Of a DNA stretch of 64,000 bases, positions 26,492 to 35,641 are shown piece after piece. How positions within the stretch are numbered: the first letter of the stretch is position 1; each line of letters begins with the position of its first letter. The notes under the pieces were generated by a model. That model was not told the DNA's origin and made no database searches. It was given only the letters and a program-made list of their open reading frames with translations. Where the stretch lies: positions 1 to 64,000 of the forward strand of contig JBKEBQ010000016.1 of assembly GCA_047973225.1 (NCBI GenBank), in the 5' to 3' direction. A program made the position numbers and the translations under genes. The DNA comes from JBKEBQ01 sp047973225. GTDB taxonomy: Bacteria; Bacillota_I; Bacilli_A; Erysipelotrichales; Erysipelotrichaceae.

Positions 26492-27775
26492 TTAGCCAAA
26501 CATAAAATAAACAATAATCGTATTTACTACACAGATTGCCCATCCCCAAGGAATCCCCGACACTAAGAAATCTTTTGGTGTCGTCTTCGAGTAATTAATA
26601 GCCCATAAATTCCATGACTGTGTTGGACAGCAGGAAATATTCATTGTAATTGTAGGGATATAAATTAAAGGGAATAATAATGATGCACTGAACGTTCCAA
26701 TACTTCTTAAAATTCCTAAAGTCGCTGAACCTGCACCAAATACTGTTAATGGACCCCTGAACAACCCTAATGGCGCAATAACTGCAAATAAGATACACAA
26801 GAAAAGTGCATTTGTAGGCATGATTCCACCTAAAATTGATTCAAAAAATACCGCATCTAGTCCTGAAACCTTATTGAACATTGGTAAGATGAATAAAAAA
26901 CCTAATAATGCTGCTACATCTACAACTCCGTCGTAGAAGGTTTTAGAAACAATTTTTTCGCAATCACTGTATGATTTTATCTTTCCACTTATGAATAATG
27001 CATAAAATGATGCAACAATAAATGCTGGTATTGGTTGCCATCCAAAAACAATCGCCAATACCACTGGAATCAAAGGTGTGATTAATGCAATTGCCGGAGC
27101 GTTGCCACCATTTAGAGAACCTGCGTTAGCTGCCCAAGAGTGATTAACCTTTGTCTTTCTCAACTTGAACAAAACCATCGCAATGATAAACGCCAGTTGT
27201 ACAGCCATCGCTGTAAAACCAAAACGCAAATAGCTAGCATCATACTGAAACCCTTCGAAAATACCCTGCATTTGTTTAAACAAAACAATATTTACATACA
27301 TTCCTGAGCCTACTGACATGATATATGAAGAAACAGCAAGCGGTTTAGGAACACCAAGTGATAACAAAATTGGTAGTACAATAACCCCAATTGCGACCAC
27401 TGCCCCAGCACCAAAAGTACTTGTAAAAATAAGTCCTGTCACTACACACAATAAAATCGTTGTAATTGCTGGTTTATCTCCACCAAGCTCAACCGTTTTA
27501 CGAATAATTGTTGACGCTACCCCGGTTTTAACAAGAACTTGTCCAAACCAAGAACCAAATATCACCACAACTGCTGTAGCACCCCAGCTTTCCGGACCTC
27601 CTTGAAATACGATAGTTTGAGCATCGTCCCAACTGATTACTCCTCCTATCATACCTAGTGCAGTCCATACAATCGCCATAACTAAGAACCCAATCATCAG
27701 GTTTCCACCCTTTACTGCATAAAAGGTAAAGATAAAAAAACTAATTAGCAATAATAATCCAATTATAGTTTCCAT
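26492..27775 (-). CDS. Ion-transporter-superfamily permease (GntP/CitMHS-like)
   Basis: 427 residues, about twelve hydrophobic helices. It begins METIIGLLLLISFFIFTFYA, and the region GSWFGQVLVKTGVASTIIRK then TFGAGAVVAIGVIVLPILLS resembles transporters for gluconate, citrate and other organic acids (IT superfamily). A proton or sodium symporter for a sugar acid or dicarboxylate would fit the downstream enzymes. Substrate cannot be read from sequence. RBS AAGGAGGAAA. Confidence 0.7.
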   Translation of the reverse strand: METIIGLLLLISFFIFTFYAVKGGNLMIGFLVMAIVWTALGMIGGVISWDDAQTIVFQGGPESWGATAVVVIFGSWFGQVLVKTGVASTIIRKTVELGGDKPAITTILLCVVTGLIFTSTFGAGAVVAIGVIVLPILLSLGVPKPLAVSSYIMSVGSGMYVNIVLFKQMQGIFEGFQYDASYLRFGFTAMAVQLAFIIAMVLFKLRKTKVNHSWAANAGSLNGGNAPAIALITPLIPVVLAIVFGWQPIPAFIVASFYALFISGKIKSYSDCEKIVSKTFYDGVVDVAALLGFLFILPMFNKVSGLDAVFFESILGGIMPTNALFLCILFAVIAPLGLFRGPLTVFGAGSATLGILRSIGTFSASLLFPLIYIPTITMNISCCPTQSWNLWAINYSKTTPKDFLVSGIPWGWAICVVNTIIVYFMFG

Positions 27776-27814
27776 TTTATAGAATTTCCTCCTTATTTAC
27801 TTTTTGTAAATTTC

Positions 27815-28570
27815 TCATTTATAATACTCCAAAAATTTTTCACTCTCATTTTCTAAAACTTCCAGTGGTTTTTCTCCCATTGGGTATTCTAATGCGACTG
27901 GAACATTTTTTGGTAATACCTCCAATATTCTTTTTAAAGGTAAATCTCCTTCATTAAGAAGTCGCGTTGAAGGCGGGTTTCCTTCTCGAACATCTTTGAT
28001 ATGAATATAACTAACAAATTCAAACAATTTCATCGCATTTTTAAATGGATTTTCTTTTATCCATAACCAATTCCCAACATCAAACGTCGTATTTATTTCA
28101 CCTCCTTTTTCTTTCCAAATCTTTAGAAAATCCAACATTTTATTAACTTGTCCATTTTCCTTTGTTTGATCGTTTTCAACGGTAAGTTCAATTTCATATT
28201 TATCTTTTAGCCCTTTTATAAATGCTATATCTTCTTGGGTAATCACTTCGTACTCTCCTACAATAAACTTTATAAAATGACAGTTCATAACAAACGCTTC
28301 ATAAAAATATGACGCAACTTCTTTTTTACGCAACTTCTTTTTTTCATACATCTTTTCCGGCACAGAATAAAACATCTCTATATTTTTTTCTTTTGATAAT
28401 CTTCCTATCGCAGCAGTTTCCTCTTCTATGTTTTTTATAAATTCTCGCCTGACCTCAACGCGTTTAAACCCTACAGATGCTATTTTCTTTATCATCTCCT
28501 CTTGGCTAACTCCAGTTTGATTCGACTTAACAAAGACCAAAGTGTTAATAACAATTTCTTCTTTTTTCAT
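27815..28570 (-). CDS. Sugar phosphate isomerase/epimerase (TIM barrel, AP endonuclease-2-like)
   Basis: 251 residues. Xylose isomerase-like TIM barrel: VGFKRVEVRREFIKN, ELTVENDQTKEN, NTTFDVGNWLWIKENP, YIHIKDVREGNPP and NVPVALEYPMG. The E, D, H and E metal ligands of this superfamily are present in order. Members isomerise or epimerise keto sugars, their acids or phosphates. In this cluster it probably feeds an uronate- or ketose-type intermediate to the KDG branch; the exact reaction is unknown. It starts three bases after the aldolase stop. Confidence 0.8.
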   Translation of the reverse strand: MKKEEIVINTLVFVKSNQTGVSQEEMIKKIASVGFKRVEVRREFIKNIEEETAAIGRLSKEKNIEMFYSVPEKMYEKKKLRKKEVASYFYEAFVMNCHFIKFIVGEYEVITQEDIAFIKGLKDKYEIELTVENDQTKENGQVNKMLDFLKIWKEKGGEINTTFDVGNWLWIKENPFKNAMKLFEFVSYIHIKDVREGNPPSTRLLNEGDLPLKRILEVLPKNVPVALEYPMGEKPLEVLENESEKFLEYYK

Positions 28571-28573
28571 TTC

Positions 28574-29203
28574 TTATTTGCTATCCCCTATCATATTCAC
28601 CAAATCCTCGCATCTTGTTTTTAATTCGTCAAGATTGTTTTCATGAATACCTTTCGTTAAAAAACCACCCAATCCAACTGCATAAGCCCCAGCGGAAAAC
28701 CACTCTTTTATGTTTGTATTATCGACCCCTCCACTCGGCATCATATCAATAAAGGGGAGCGGAGCTTTGATTGATTTAATCATTTTCGCTGTTACGAAGT
28801 CGCCAGGGAAAAGTTTCACCACATCACAACCTAAACTATGTGCCTGATAAACTTCACTAGGTGTCGCTCCTCCTAACATACACAAAAGATTATTTTCTAT
28901 ACAATAATCTGCAACTTCTTTGACGATGCAAGGAGACACAATATACATTGCTCCATTTTGGTGAGCAAGTTCTGCTTGCTCTTTGGTCAAGACTGTTCCC
29001 GCACCAATAATCGCGCGAGGAAGTTCTGCTTTCAGTTGTTTAATTACCTTTTCTGCCCCCTTCACGGAAAAGGTAATCTCCAATGCATCAATACCACTCT
29101 CAACCAATGTTTTACACACCGCAATTGCCATGCTGCTTTCTTCGTTTCTTATAACGGCAATCATCTTTCCTTTTAACGCAGTTTTCACATCTTGTTTTGT
29201 CAT
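28574..29203 (-). CDS. eda: KDPG/KHG aldolase
   Basis: 209 residues from ATG 29203, where TAAGGAGGG is a clear RBS. Class I aldolase: AVIRNEESSMAIAVCKTLVE, EITFSVKGAEKVI, IIGAGTVLTKEQAELA, SPCIVKEVADYC, and the Schiff-base Lys in DVVKLFPGDFVTAK, then MPSGGVDNTNIKEWF. It splits 2-keto-3-deoxy-6-phosphogluconate into pyruvate and glyceraldehyde 3-phosphate. First enzyme gene after the LacI regulator and functionally paired with the kinase at 22634. Confidence 0.93.
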   Translation of the reverse strand: MTKQDVKTALKGKMIAVIRNEESSMAIAVCKTLVESGIDALEITFSVKGAEKVIKQLKAELPRAIIGAGTVLTKEQAELAHQNGAMYIVSPCIVKEVADYCIENNLLCMLGGATPSEVYQAHSLGCDVVKLFPGDFVTAKMIKSIKAPLPFIDMMPSGGVDNTNIKEWFSAGAYAVGLGGFLTKGIHENNLDELKTRCEDLVNMIGDSK

Positions 29204-29204
29204 A

Positions 29205-30245
29205 TTAGCCCTCCTTAGCCACAAGGTTTGTAGAACCTCTTTTCATTAACTCTGTTTCCATTTCAATGTACTCTTTTTCTTCAGGAATGCCTTCCTTGAT
29301 TCTTTTTAATAGCAGCTGGGAACTCTTAATCCCAATTTCAAATGACTGTTGCGTAATTGTCGTAATCCCCGGGGTAATGAGCGATGCCCAACCCCAATCA
29401 TCAAAACCACAGATACCAATATCTTCAAAAATTTTATAATTTGCCTTTTGCATAGACTGTAAAACACCCAAAAGAGATACACCATTAACAGTGAAAATAG
29501 CTATAGGCTCTCCTTCACTTGCATCAACAAATTTTTTTATACATGCTTCACATGTCGAAATATCTTTGGCATCTATATAAAAAGTATAATCATTACCGTC
29601 TATGTTATATATCTTTGCCATTGCGTCTAGATACGCTGTGTGTCTTAAATAACGACTACTTATACTTCCCATATTTTCTGTAAAGAACGCCACTTTCTTA
29701 TACCCTTGCTCATGAAGATACTCCATACAACGAAATGTGGCGTTGTAGTTATTTGAAGTTACCGTATCAAACAGACCGCGTTTTTTTATACAACGATCGG
29801 CCAACACTATTGGTAGCCCTTGTTTTTGAAGCTCAATCAAATACTCATCATTACATCCAGTTGTATTGACGATAATTCCATCAACTCTATGATCTAACAA
29901 CGATTGTATCCCTTCAATTTCAACCCCTGCTTTATTATCTGTATTAACAAATAAAACTTGATATCCGTATTTTTTAAATACATCATTTATCCCTTTGACA
30001 ATATAAGAAGAGAAAGGACTTGTGATATCCGCAATGACACAACCGATCACTCCACTGCTACTCGCTTTCAAACTACGGGCAATGTTACTTGGGCGATAAT
30101 CATATTCATCAATAACCTTTTCAATCTTAGTCTTCGTTTCTATCGACATATATTCAAACTTCCCATTCAAATAACGTGAAACCGTCGTTTTAGAAACACC
30201 TGCTTTTTTCGCAACATCGTTGATCGTTATCTTTTCATTGTTCAA
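29205..30245 (-). CDS. LacI-family transcriptional regulator
   Basis: 346 residues. N-terminal helix-turn-helix ITINDVAKKAGVSKTTVSRY with hinge RPSNIARSLKASSSGVIGC, followed by a periplasmic-binding-protein-like ligand domain. It starts with TTG (30245), with GGTGGTGAT upstream; no in-frame ATG fits. A near-perfect dyad at 30270-30294 just before the gene is its likely operator, and would control the regulator and the enzyme genes that follow on the same strand. Inducer unknown, probably a sugar acid. Confidence 0.9.
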   Translation of the reverse strand: MNNEKITINDVAKKAGVSKTTVSRYLNGKFEYMSIETKTKIEKVIDEYDYRPSNIARSLKASSSGVIGCVIADITSPFSSYIVKGINDVFKKYGYQVLFVNTDNKAGVEIEGIQSLLDHRVDGIIVNTTGCNDEYLIELQKQGLPIVLADRCIKKRGLFDTVTSNNYNATFRCMEYLHEQGYKKVAFFTENMGSISSRYLRHTAYLDAMAKIYNIDGNDYTFYIDAKDISTCEACIKKFVDASEGEPIAIFTVNGVSLLGVLQSMQKANYKIFEDIGICGFDDWGWASLITPGITTITQQSFEIGIKSSQLLLKRIKEGIPEEKEYIEMETELMKRGSTNLVAKEG

Positions 30246-30269
30246 AATCGGATCACCACCTTTTTTTAT

Positions 30270-30294
30270 GTAACCGATTTCTGAAACCGGTTAC
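30270..30294. promoter_or_regulatory. Probable LacI-family operator
   Basis: GTAACCGATTT-CTG-AAACCGGTTAC: two 11-base arms that match except for one position, 25 bases before the TTG start of the LacI gene. It has the NNRRNCGNTTNC-like look of LacI family operators. Confidence 0.7.
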
Positions 30295-30858
30295 TGTTAA
30301 TTATATATTATTTAATTTCCCTTTATATGTCAATCTATTTTTTTAAACCGTGTTTTCATAAAATTAAAAAAACTCAAAAATATTTTTATTTCCCTTAAAA
30401 CCCCATATTTAAATTTTTGTTAGCATAGATATCTCCATTAGTGATTCATCTTCATTTTATTTGACGTCTCCTCCCGATGAATAATAGAATTCATCTATTA
30501 ATTTCAGTTAAACGAAAAAAGAATAAAAACACTAGACAGCAAAAGAGAAGGAGATAATTCAGTGATACATCCAAACGGTAAATGGTTAATTTATTAGTTT
30601 AACTAAATTAACTTAAAATTTAATTGTGACTGATACGAGTTTGTTAGGATTTGTACTTTAGATCATTTATGCAAAATCAAGCATGTAATTAGAAACAAAA
30701 TCATTAAATTTCTTGATAACAAAATGAAAAACGCCTATAAAAAAATCCCCACAGAAAGGCTAATATTTTAGTATTTTCATTTTGTGTACGCTAAAACTAT
30801 AACGTTTGAATTAGCTTCATATATGTGCTAAATTTAAATATATTTAAGGAGAGAAAAC
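30295..30858. other. Divergent intergenic region
   Basis: About 560 AT-rich bases between the LacI gene and the PRD regulator. It should hold the promoters of both clusters. A tiny frame (GTG at 30562, eleven codons, IHPNGKWLIY) follows AAGGAGATAATTCA and might be a leader peptide, but it is too short to judge. No riboswitch or antiterminator RNA was recognised. Confidence 0.4.
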
Positions 30859-32769
30859 ATGAATGATAGGCAACGAAAAATTTTTAAAATTATGTCTGAA
30901 AAAGAATGGATAAAAAGCAATGAGTTATCAGTAATATTCCATGTTTCATCCAGAACCATTCGTTCTGACATTTATGAAATTAACAATTTTTTTTGTGCAG
31001 AAGTTATTTCTTCTAATAAAAAATTTGGTTATAGACGCAACCAATTAATAAAAGAAAATATATTAAAAAACAAAGATAAAACGAAGATCCCACAAACACC
31101 TAGAGATCGCAATATCTATATTTTAAAAAAACTTCTTGTGAGCAAACACGGACTTTGTATGTTGGATTTGCAAAACGAAATATTTTTAACAGATGCTTCT
31201 ATTAGAAATGAATTTAAACATCTTAGAACTATATTGCTAGATTACCCCGGCCTCTATATTCAAATTAAACAAAATCATTTATTTTTATTAGGAAGCGAAG
31301 ATGAAAAAAGACAGTTATACAAAAACCTCCTCAAATCAGAAATGAAAAATAATTTTGTCAATTTAAATACAATTGCTTCTTTTTATCATGAATTTAACCT
31401 TATCGAAATTCAACAAATATTAAACAAAATATTAGAAAAGTATGAATACCCTTTACACGAAATGGCAACCCCAATGCTAATGCTCCATGTAGGCATTGCG
31501 CTTGAGCGTATAATGCATAAAAACTTCACAAAACCAAATCCTAAAAATGAAAAACTTGAAAAGCTGACGGAATATAAAATTGCATCTGAATATTATGACA
31601 TCTTAAGCGATAAATATCGCATTGAGATTCCCAAAGAGGAAAAAACATTATTACTTTTTCTATTACTAGGTAAAAAAAGCATTTTTTATGAACAAAATTT
31701 AAACAGTAACATACAAATCCAAACCATAGAAAACGTAATAACAGAATTATTAAATATGTTAAATTCGACTTTTGGTATTGATTTCACCAAAGATTATCAA
31801 CTCGCAGAATCTTTGACAACGCACTTAAGATCTTTAATTGAAAGAAATAAAATCGATGTCACTGTTCAAAATGTATTATTAACCGAAATCAAAAAAATAT
31901 ATCCCTTAATCTTTGATATGGGCGTTCATGCGGTTAATTTTTTAAGTAACAAACTCAATGTTACATTACAAGAAGATGCTGCAGGTTTTATAGCTTTACA
32001 TTTAGGAGCTTCCTATGATCGTTTGGAGAACAAAAATACTTATCGAACACTATTGGTCTTTCCTGCCAACTCCATTTTATCAAAACAGCTCATCAAAAAA
32101 ATTGAGCATCGCTTTGATAATCGAATCAATATTATTAAAGTTGTTCCCTACTTTGAAAATAACATGATTATAGAACATAGTATACAACTTATCTTAACAA
32201 CAACTGAACTTCTCCATATTTCTGAAATACCAACTCTAACAATGTCTATGTTTTTCACATTCGAGGACGAAGAAATTTTATTAAAAAAACTGAAAGCATT
32301 AGATACATTGCGTTTCAAACAAAATATAGAGAATAATATTTTAAGATTAATAGATAAAAATTATTTCATAAATAATGTTGACTTTTCCACAAAGGAGGAA
32401 ATCATTCAATTTGTTTGCAATAAACTAGAAAAAAATAGACTCGTGAAGCCTGGGTATAGAGATTCATTAATAAAACGTGAAAATCTTTCTAGTACTAGCT
32501 TTGCATACTCATTCGCAACACCTCATGCTTTAGATCAGCTTGTGAATATTTCTATTCTTCCAATTATTATACTTCCCAAACCAATAAAATGGGGAGAATA
32601 TGATGTGAAAATCATTTTTTTCTTAACAATAAAAAAAGAGGACAACCTACTAAACAAAGCTTTTTTTGAATGGTTGCATTTAATAACTTCTCAATTTAAT
32701 AACTTAGTTTCATTGCTTGAAACAGAAAGCTATGAAGAATTTATTAAATTGGTTAGAGCTAGCAATTAA
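30859..32769 (+). CDS. PRD-containing PTS-dependent transcriptional activator (MtlR/ManR-like)
   Basis: 636 residues. Order: HTH (NDRQRKIFKIMSEKEWIKSN, then SSRTIRSDIYEIN) and a second HTH region. Two PTS regulation domains follow, with likely phospho-His in MLMLHVGIALERIMH and FDMGVHAVNFL. Next are an EIIB-like segment (RTLLVFPANSILSKQLIKKI), which lacks a Cys in the active loop, and a C-terminal EIIA domain with His in FATPHALDQLVN. Such regulators sense PTS flux and activate the neighbouring PTS operon. RBS AAGGAGAG. The target is almost certainly the genes at 32871-37389. Confidence 0.88.
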   Translation: MNDRQRKIFKIMSEKEWIKSNELSVIFHVSSRTIRSDIYEINNFFCAEVISSNKKFGYRRNQLIKENILKNKDKTKIPQTPRDRNIYILKKLLVSKHGLCMLDLQNEIFLTDASIRNEFKHLRTILLDYPGLYIQIKQNHLFLLGSEDEKRQLYKNLLKSEMKNNFVNLNTIASFYHEFNLIEIQQILNKILEKYEYPLHEMATPMLMLHVGIALERIMHKNFTKPNPKNEKLEKLTEYKIASEYYDILSDKYRIEIPKEEKTLLLFLLLGKKSIFYEQNLNSNIQIQTIENVITELLNMLNSTFGIDFTKDYQLAESLTTHLRSLIERNKIDVTVQNVLLTEIKKIYPLIFDMGVHAVNFLSNKLNVTLQEDAAGFIALHLGASYDRLENKNTYRTLLVFPANSILSKQLIKKIEHRFDNRINIIKVVPYFENNMIIEHSIQLILTTTELLHISEIPTLTMSMFFTFEDEEILLKKLKALDTLRFKQNIENNILRLIDKNYFINNVDFSTKEEIIQFVCNKLEKNRLVKPGYRDSLIKRENLSSTSFAYSFATPHALDQLVNISILPIIILPKPIKWGEYDVKIIFFLTIKKEDNLLNKAFFEWLHLITSQFNNLVSLLETESYEEFIKLVRASN

Positions 32770-32870
32770 TTTTGTTAGCTTTTTTCCTTTTATTAGGAAG
32801 AAACCCGTTGTGCCTTACAAACGCGTACATGTTAGCATATGTACAAACATTAAATGAAAGGAGGTTTTTA

Positions 32871-33605
32871 ATGTTTGAATATATTAATGAGATACAAAGA
32901 TTGCTGAAAGTCATCAAACAAGATGAAGAGACAGTGATAGATACAGCTCAAGGGTTGATGGTAGATTGCATTCAAGGGCAACACGCGCTTTATGGGTTCG
33001 GCGCAAGCCACGCAGGTATACTAATAGAAGAACTGTATTATCGCGCAGGTGGGCTAGCTGTATTTAATCCCATATTTGCCAAGAACCTAATGTTAGATAC
33101 ACAACCTATTTCATTAACAAGCACTCTTGAACGCTTAGAAGGGTTCGGAACTAGCATTGCACAAAAAACAAAGATTTCAAAAAATGATGTTGTCCTGATC
33201 CATTCGGTATCTGGTAGAAATTGTGCCGCTATAGAAATAGCTTTGTATTGTAAAAACATGGGGGCTAAAAGCATTTGCATTACTAATTTAGCTTATAGCA
33301 AGTCTGTAAATTCAAGACACTCCTCGGGATTGCGATTATTTGAGATCTGTGATGTTATTATCGACAATCACGGTTGCATTGGTGATTCAGCAATTCCATT
33401 AGCAAGTATAAAGCAAAAGGTAGGACCAACATCAACCGTAATCGGTGCCGCAATTGTTAACCAGTTAGTCGTAAATGTTGCGAAAATCATTGAAGATCAC
33501 GGAAGCATCCCTCCTATATTTTATAGCGCCAATCTTGATGAAGGTGATGATTTAAACAAAGAAGTAGTGAAAGAATATCAGGATATTATTAAATTTGAAT
33601 TTTAG
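32871..33605 (+). CDS. SIS-domain protein (UPF0309/COG4821-like)
   Basis: 244 residues from ATG 32871, set by AAGGAGG six bases upstream; the longer frame from 32772 has no RBS. SIS fold: GQHALYGFGASHAGILIEEL, VLIHSVSGRNCAAIEIALY and ICITNLAYSKSVNSRHSSG. Similar uncharacterised proteins sit beside PTS genes and are thought to isomerise or bind phosphosugars. The Glu-rich catalytic helix of known isomerases is not obvious, so a reaction is not assigned. Confidence 0.75.
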   Translation: MFEYINEIQRLLKVIKQDEETVIDTAQGLMVDCIQGQHALYGFGASHAGILIEELYYRAGGLAVFNPIFAKNLMLDTQPISLTSTLERLEGFGTSIAQKTKISKNDVVLIHSVSGRNCAAIEIALYCKNMGAKSICITNLAYSKSVNSRHSSGLRLFEICDVIIDNHGCIGDSAIPLASIKQKVGPTSTVIGAAIVNQLVVNVAKIIEDHGSIPPIFYSANLDEGDDLNKEVVKEYQDIIKFEF

Positions 33606-33616
33606 GAGAAATTATC

Positions 33617-34051
33617 GTGTTAAAAAAAGAACATATCTTAGTAAAAGAGCAAGTTCGCTGTTGGGAGGATTCCATACGTATGGCAGCGTCAACTCTACTT
33701 AAAGAGAACATTATTACGAAATTATATATTGAAAAAATGATTGAAAATGTTTATAACCTAGGACCTTATATTATCGTATCTCCAGAAGTTGCAATCCCCC
33801 ACGCACGTCATTGTGACGGTGTAAATGCGCCTGCGATTTCCATCTTAAAATTGCAAAAAAAGGTGATGTTTGATGAAGCAAGCAATAAAAGTGCAAAACT
33901 CATCATCGTTCTTGCAAGTACGTCAGGAGATACACACATGCAGTTACTGAAATACGTATCAAACATTTTGTCAAATAGCTGTCGCTATACTAGATTACTA
34001 GAAAGCGAAGATATCGATACTATCTATAACATTTTCAAAGAGGAGGTATAG
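33617..34051 (+). CDS. PTS EIIA component (ascorbate/mannitol-fructose superfamily)
   Basis: 144 residues, GTG start with AGGAG nine bases upstream. The phospho-acceptor is His62 in SPEVAIPHARHCDGV, the usual PHAR/PHGR motif of PTS_EIIA_2. It passes phosphate from HPr to the EIIB encoded next. First of three consecutive PTS genes. Confidence 0.9.
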   Translation: MLKKEHILVKEQVRCWEDSIRMAASTLLKENIITKLYIEKMIENVYNLGPYIIVSPEVAIPHARHCDGVNAPAISILKLQKKVMFDEASNKSAKLIIVLASTSGDTHMQLLKYVSNILSNSCRYTRLLESEDIDTIYNIFKEEV

Positions 34052-34052
34052 T

Positions 34053-34316
34053 ATGAAAATTCTATGTGTTTGTGGATTAGGACAGGGAACAAGTTTAATT
34101 CTTCGAATGAATGTCGAAGAAGTTTTAAATGACATGGGTATTCGTGCTGATGTTGATAATACAGACGTTAGTAGTGCCTCAAGTGAGGTGAGCGATTTTA
34201 TTATAACAAATAAAGTATTGTCATCTGAAATTGCGAATGATACCCCAAGAATTATTATTGAAAATTATTTTGACAAAGAAGAAATACAAAAAGAAATTGA
34301 AAAAACAATAAAATAG
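34053..34316 (+). CDS. PTS EIIB component (ascorbate type)
   Basis: 87 residues. The phosphocysteine is Cys7 in CVCGLGQGTSLILRMN, matching the CGxGQGxS motif of SgaB/UlaB. Compact Rossmann-like fold, cytoplasmic. It starts one base after the EIIA stop and precedes the EIIC gene, so the three subunits are made together as separate chains. Confidence 0.9.
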   Translation: MKILCVCGLGQGTSLILRMNVEEVLNDMGIRADVDNTDVSSASSEVSDFIITNKVLSSEIANDTPRIIIENYFDKEEIQKEIEKTIK

Positions 34317-34327
34317 GAGGAAATTGT

Positions 34328-35641
34328 ATGAATCTAATATTAGACATTTTAACTTGGATAGCAAATAACATATTTGGTGTCCCCGCATTCCTTATTGGAA
34401 TTATTGTATCCATGGGTTTACTACTACAAAAATCTTCGTTATCTAAGGTTATCTCAGGTACATTAAAAGCCATAATGGGCTTTCTTATCATCAATATTGG
34501 AGCCGGTGTTATTGTGGGAACCTTAAATATTTTCCAGCCAATGTGGGCTGAAATATTCGGTTTATCTAGCACTAGTATGCCTAGTGCTTTCATGGGATTT
34601 GATGTATTTAATGGTAAATTCGGAGGAGCCATTGCGATTATTATGTCGTTAGGTTTTTCTGTAAATGTAATATTAGCTCGTATAACTAAATTTAAATACA
34701 TTTATCTAACAGGACACATGATGTTTTGGACAATTGCCATTTTTCTAGGAATCATAATTAATGTAAACCCTAATGCGAATATGCTTATCGTAATTCCTGT
34801 CTTGTCCCTATTGATGGGTGTTTATTGGACCTTGCAGCCTGCATTAACGCAAAAATATATGCGTATGATTACAGGGAATGACTCTATAGCACTAGGTCAT
34901 ACCGTCGGTTTCGGTGCTTGGCTATCTGCAGTTTGTGGTAAATTGATAGCTGGTAAAAACCCTAAATCGGCTGAAGACATTAAAATTAGTGATAAATTTT
35001 CTTTTTTAAGAGACTCAAACGTCATCACAGCTTTAACCATGGGGGCATTATTCATTATAGGTGCATTTTTATTGATAAACAATAATTCTGAAGTAGCAAA
35101 CACGTTAATCACAACTTCTGGAACACAAAATTTTGTGATTTATTGCATCATTAAATCAATTGAATTCGCTGCTGGAATTGCAGTAGTCCTCTATGGAGTG
35201 AGACTTTTCATCGGTGAGTTAGTACCAGCGTTTAAAGGTATATCAACCAAATTAGTACCAGGTGCTATCCCCGCTTTTGACTGTCCAACCGTATTCCCTT
35301 ACTCGCCAAACTCAGTTATCTTTGGGTTCCTCGGAGCATTTATTGGAGGTATTGTTTGGATGTTCATTCTCGGTAATAGCGTAGGCTACGTTTTCGTTCC
35401 AACAATGATTGTATTATTTTTCCACGGTGCAACTGCAGGTGTATTTGGGAATGTTACCGGCGGATATAAAGGTGCAATTTTTGGCGGCATCATAATTGCA
35501 ACCATTGTTGCCGTGGGTCAATACATTACTGTTATGTTTCTTGTATCAGGAACAATTCCTGATACAGCATCATGGGCAGCTGATACCGATATGTTTATTT
35601 TAGGACCTCTTCTTTATTTCTTTGCGAAGGTGGTGTTTTAA
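34328..35641 (+). CDS. PTS EIIC component (ascorbate type, UlaA/SgaT-like)
   Basis: 437 residues, about ten membrane helices. N-terminal GVPAFLIGIIVSMGLLLQK and the conserved AFDCPTVFPYSPNSVIFGFLG and FFHGATAGVFGN segments match UlaA-type permeases. The family takes up ascorbate, but relatives take other acidic or lactone-like sugars; the neighbouring lactonase- and creatininase-like genes replace the usual ula enzymes, so ascorbate itself is uncertain. RBS AGGAGG. Confidence 0.88.
   Translation: MNLILDILTWIANNIFGVPAFLIGIIVSMGLLLQKSSLSKVISGTLKAIMGFLIINIGAGVIVGTLNIFQPMWAEIFGLSSTSMPSAFMGFDVFNGKFGGAIAIIMSLGFSVNVILARITKFKYIYLTGHMMFWTIAIFLGIIINVNPNANMLIVIPVLSLLMGVYWTLQPALTQKYMRMITGNDSIALGHTVGFGAWLSAVCGKLIAGKNPKSAEDIKISDKFSFLRDSNVITALTMGALFIIGAFLLINNNSEVANTLITTSGTQNFVIYCIIKSIEFAAGIAVVLYGVRLFIGELVPAFKGISTKLVPGAIPAFDCPTVFPYSPNSVIFGFLGAFIGGIVWMFILGNSVGYVFVPTMIVLFFHGATAGVFGNVTGGYKGAIFGGIIIATIVAVGQYITVMFLVSGTIPDTASWAADTDMFILGPLLYFFAKVVF

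Noticed and set aside
30562..30597. Eleven-codon leader peptide before the PRD regulator
   Set aside because: It has a good RBS, but the peptide has no codon bias for one amino acid, no attenuator stem follows, and it is far from the gene.
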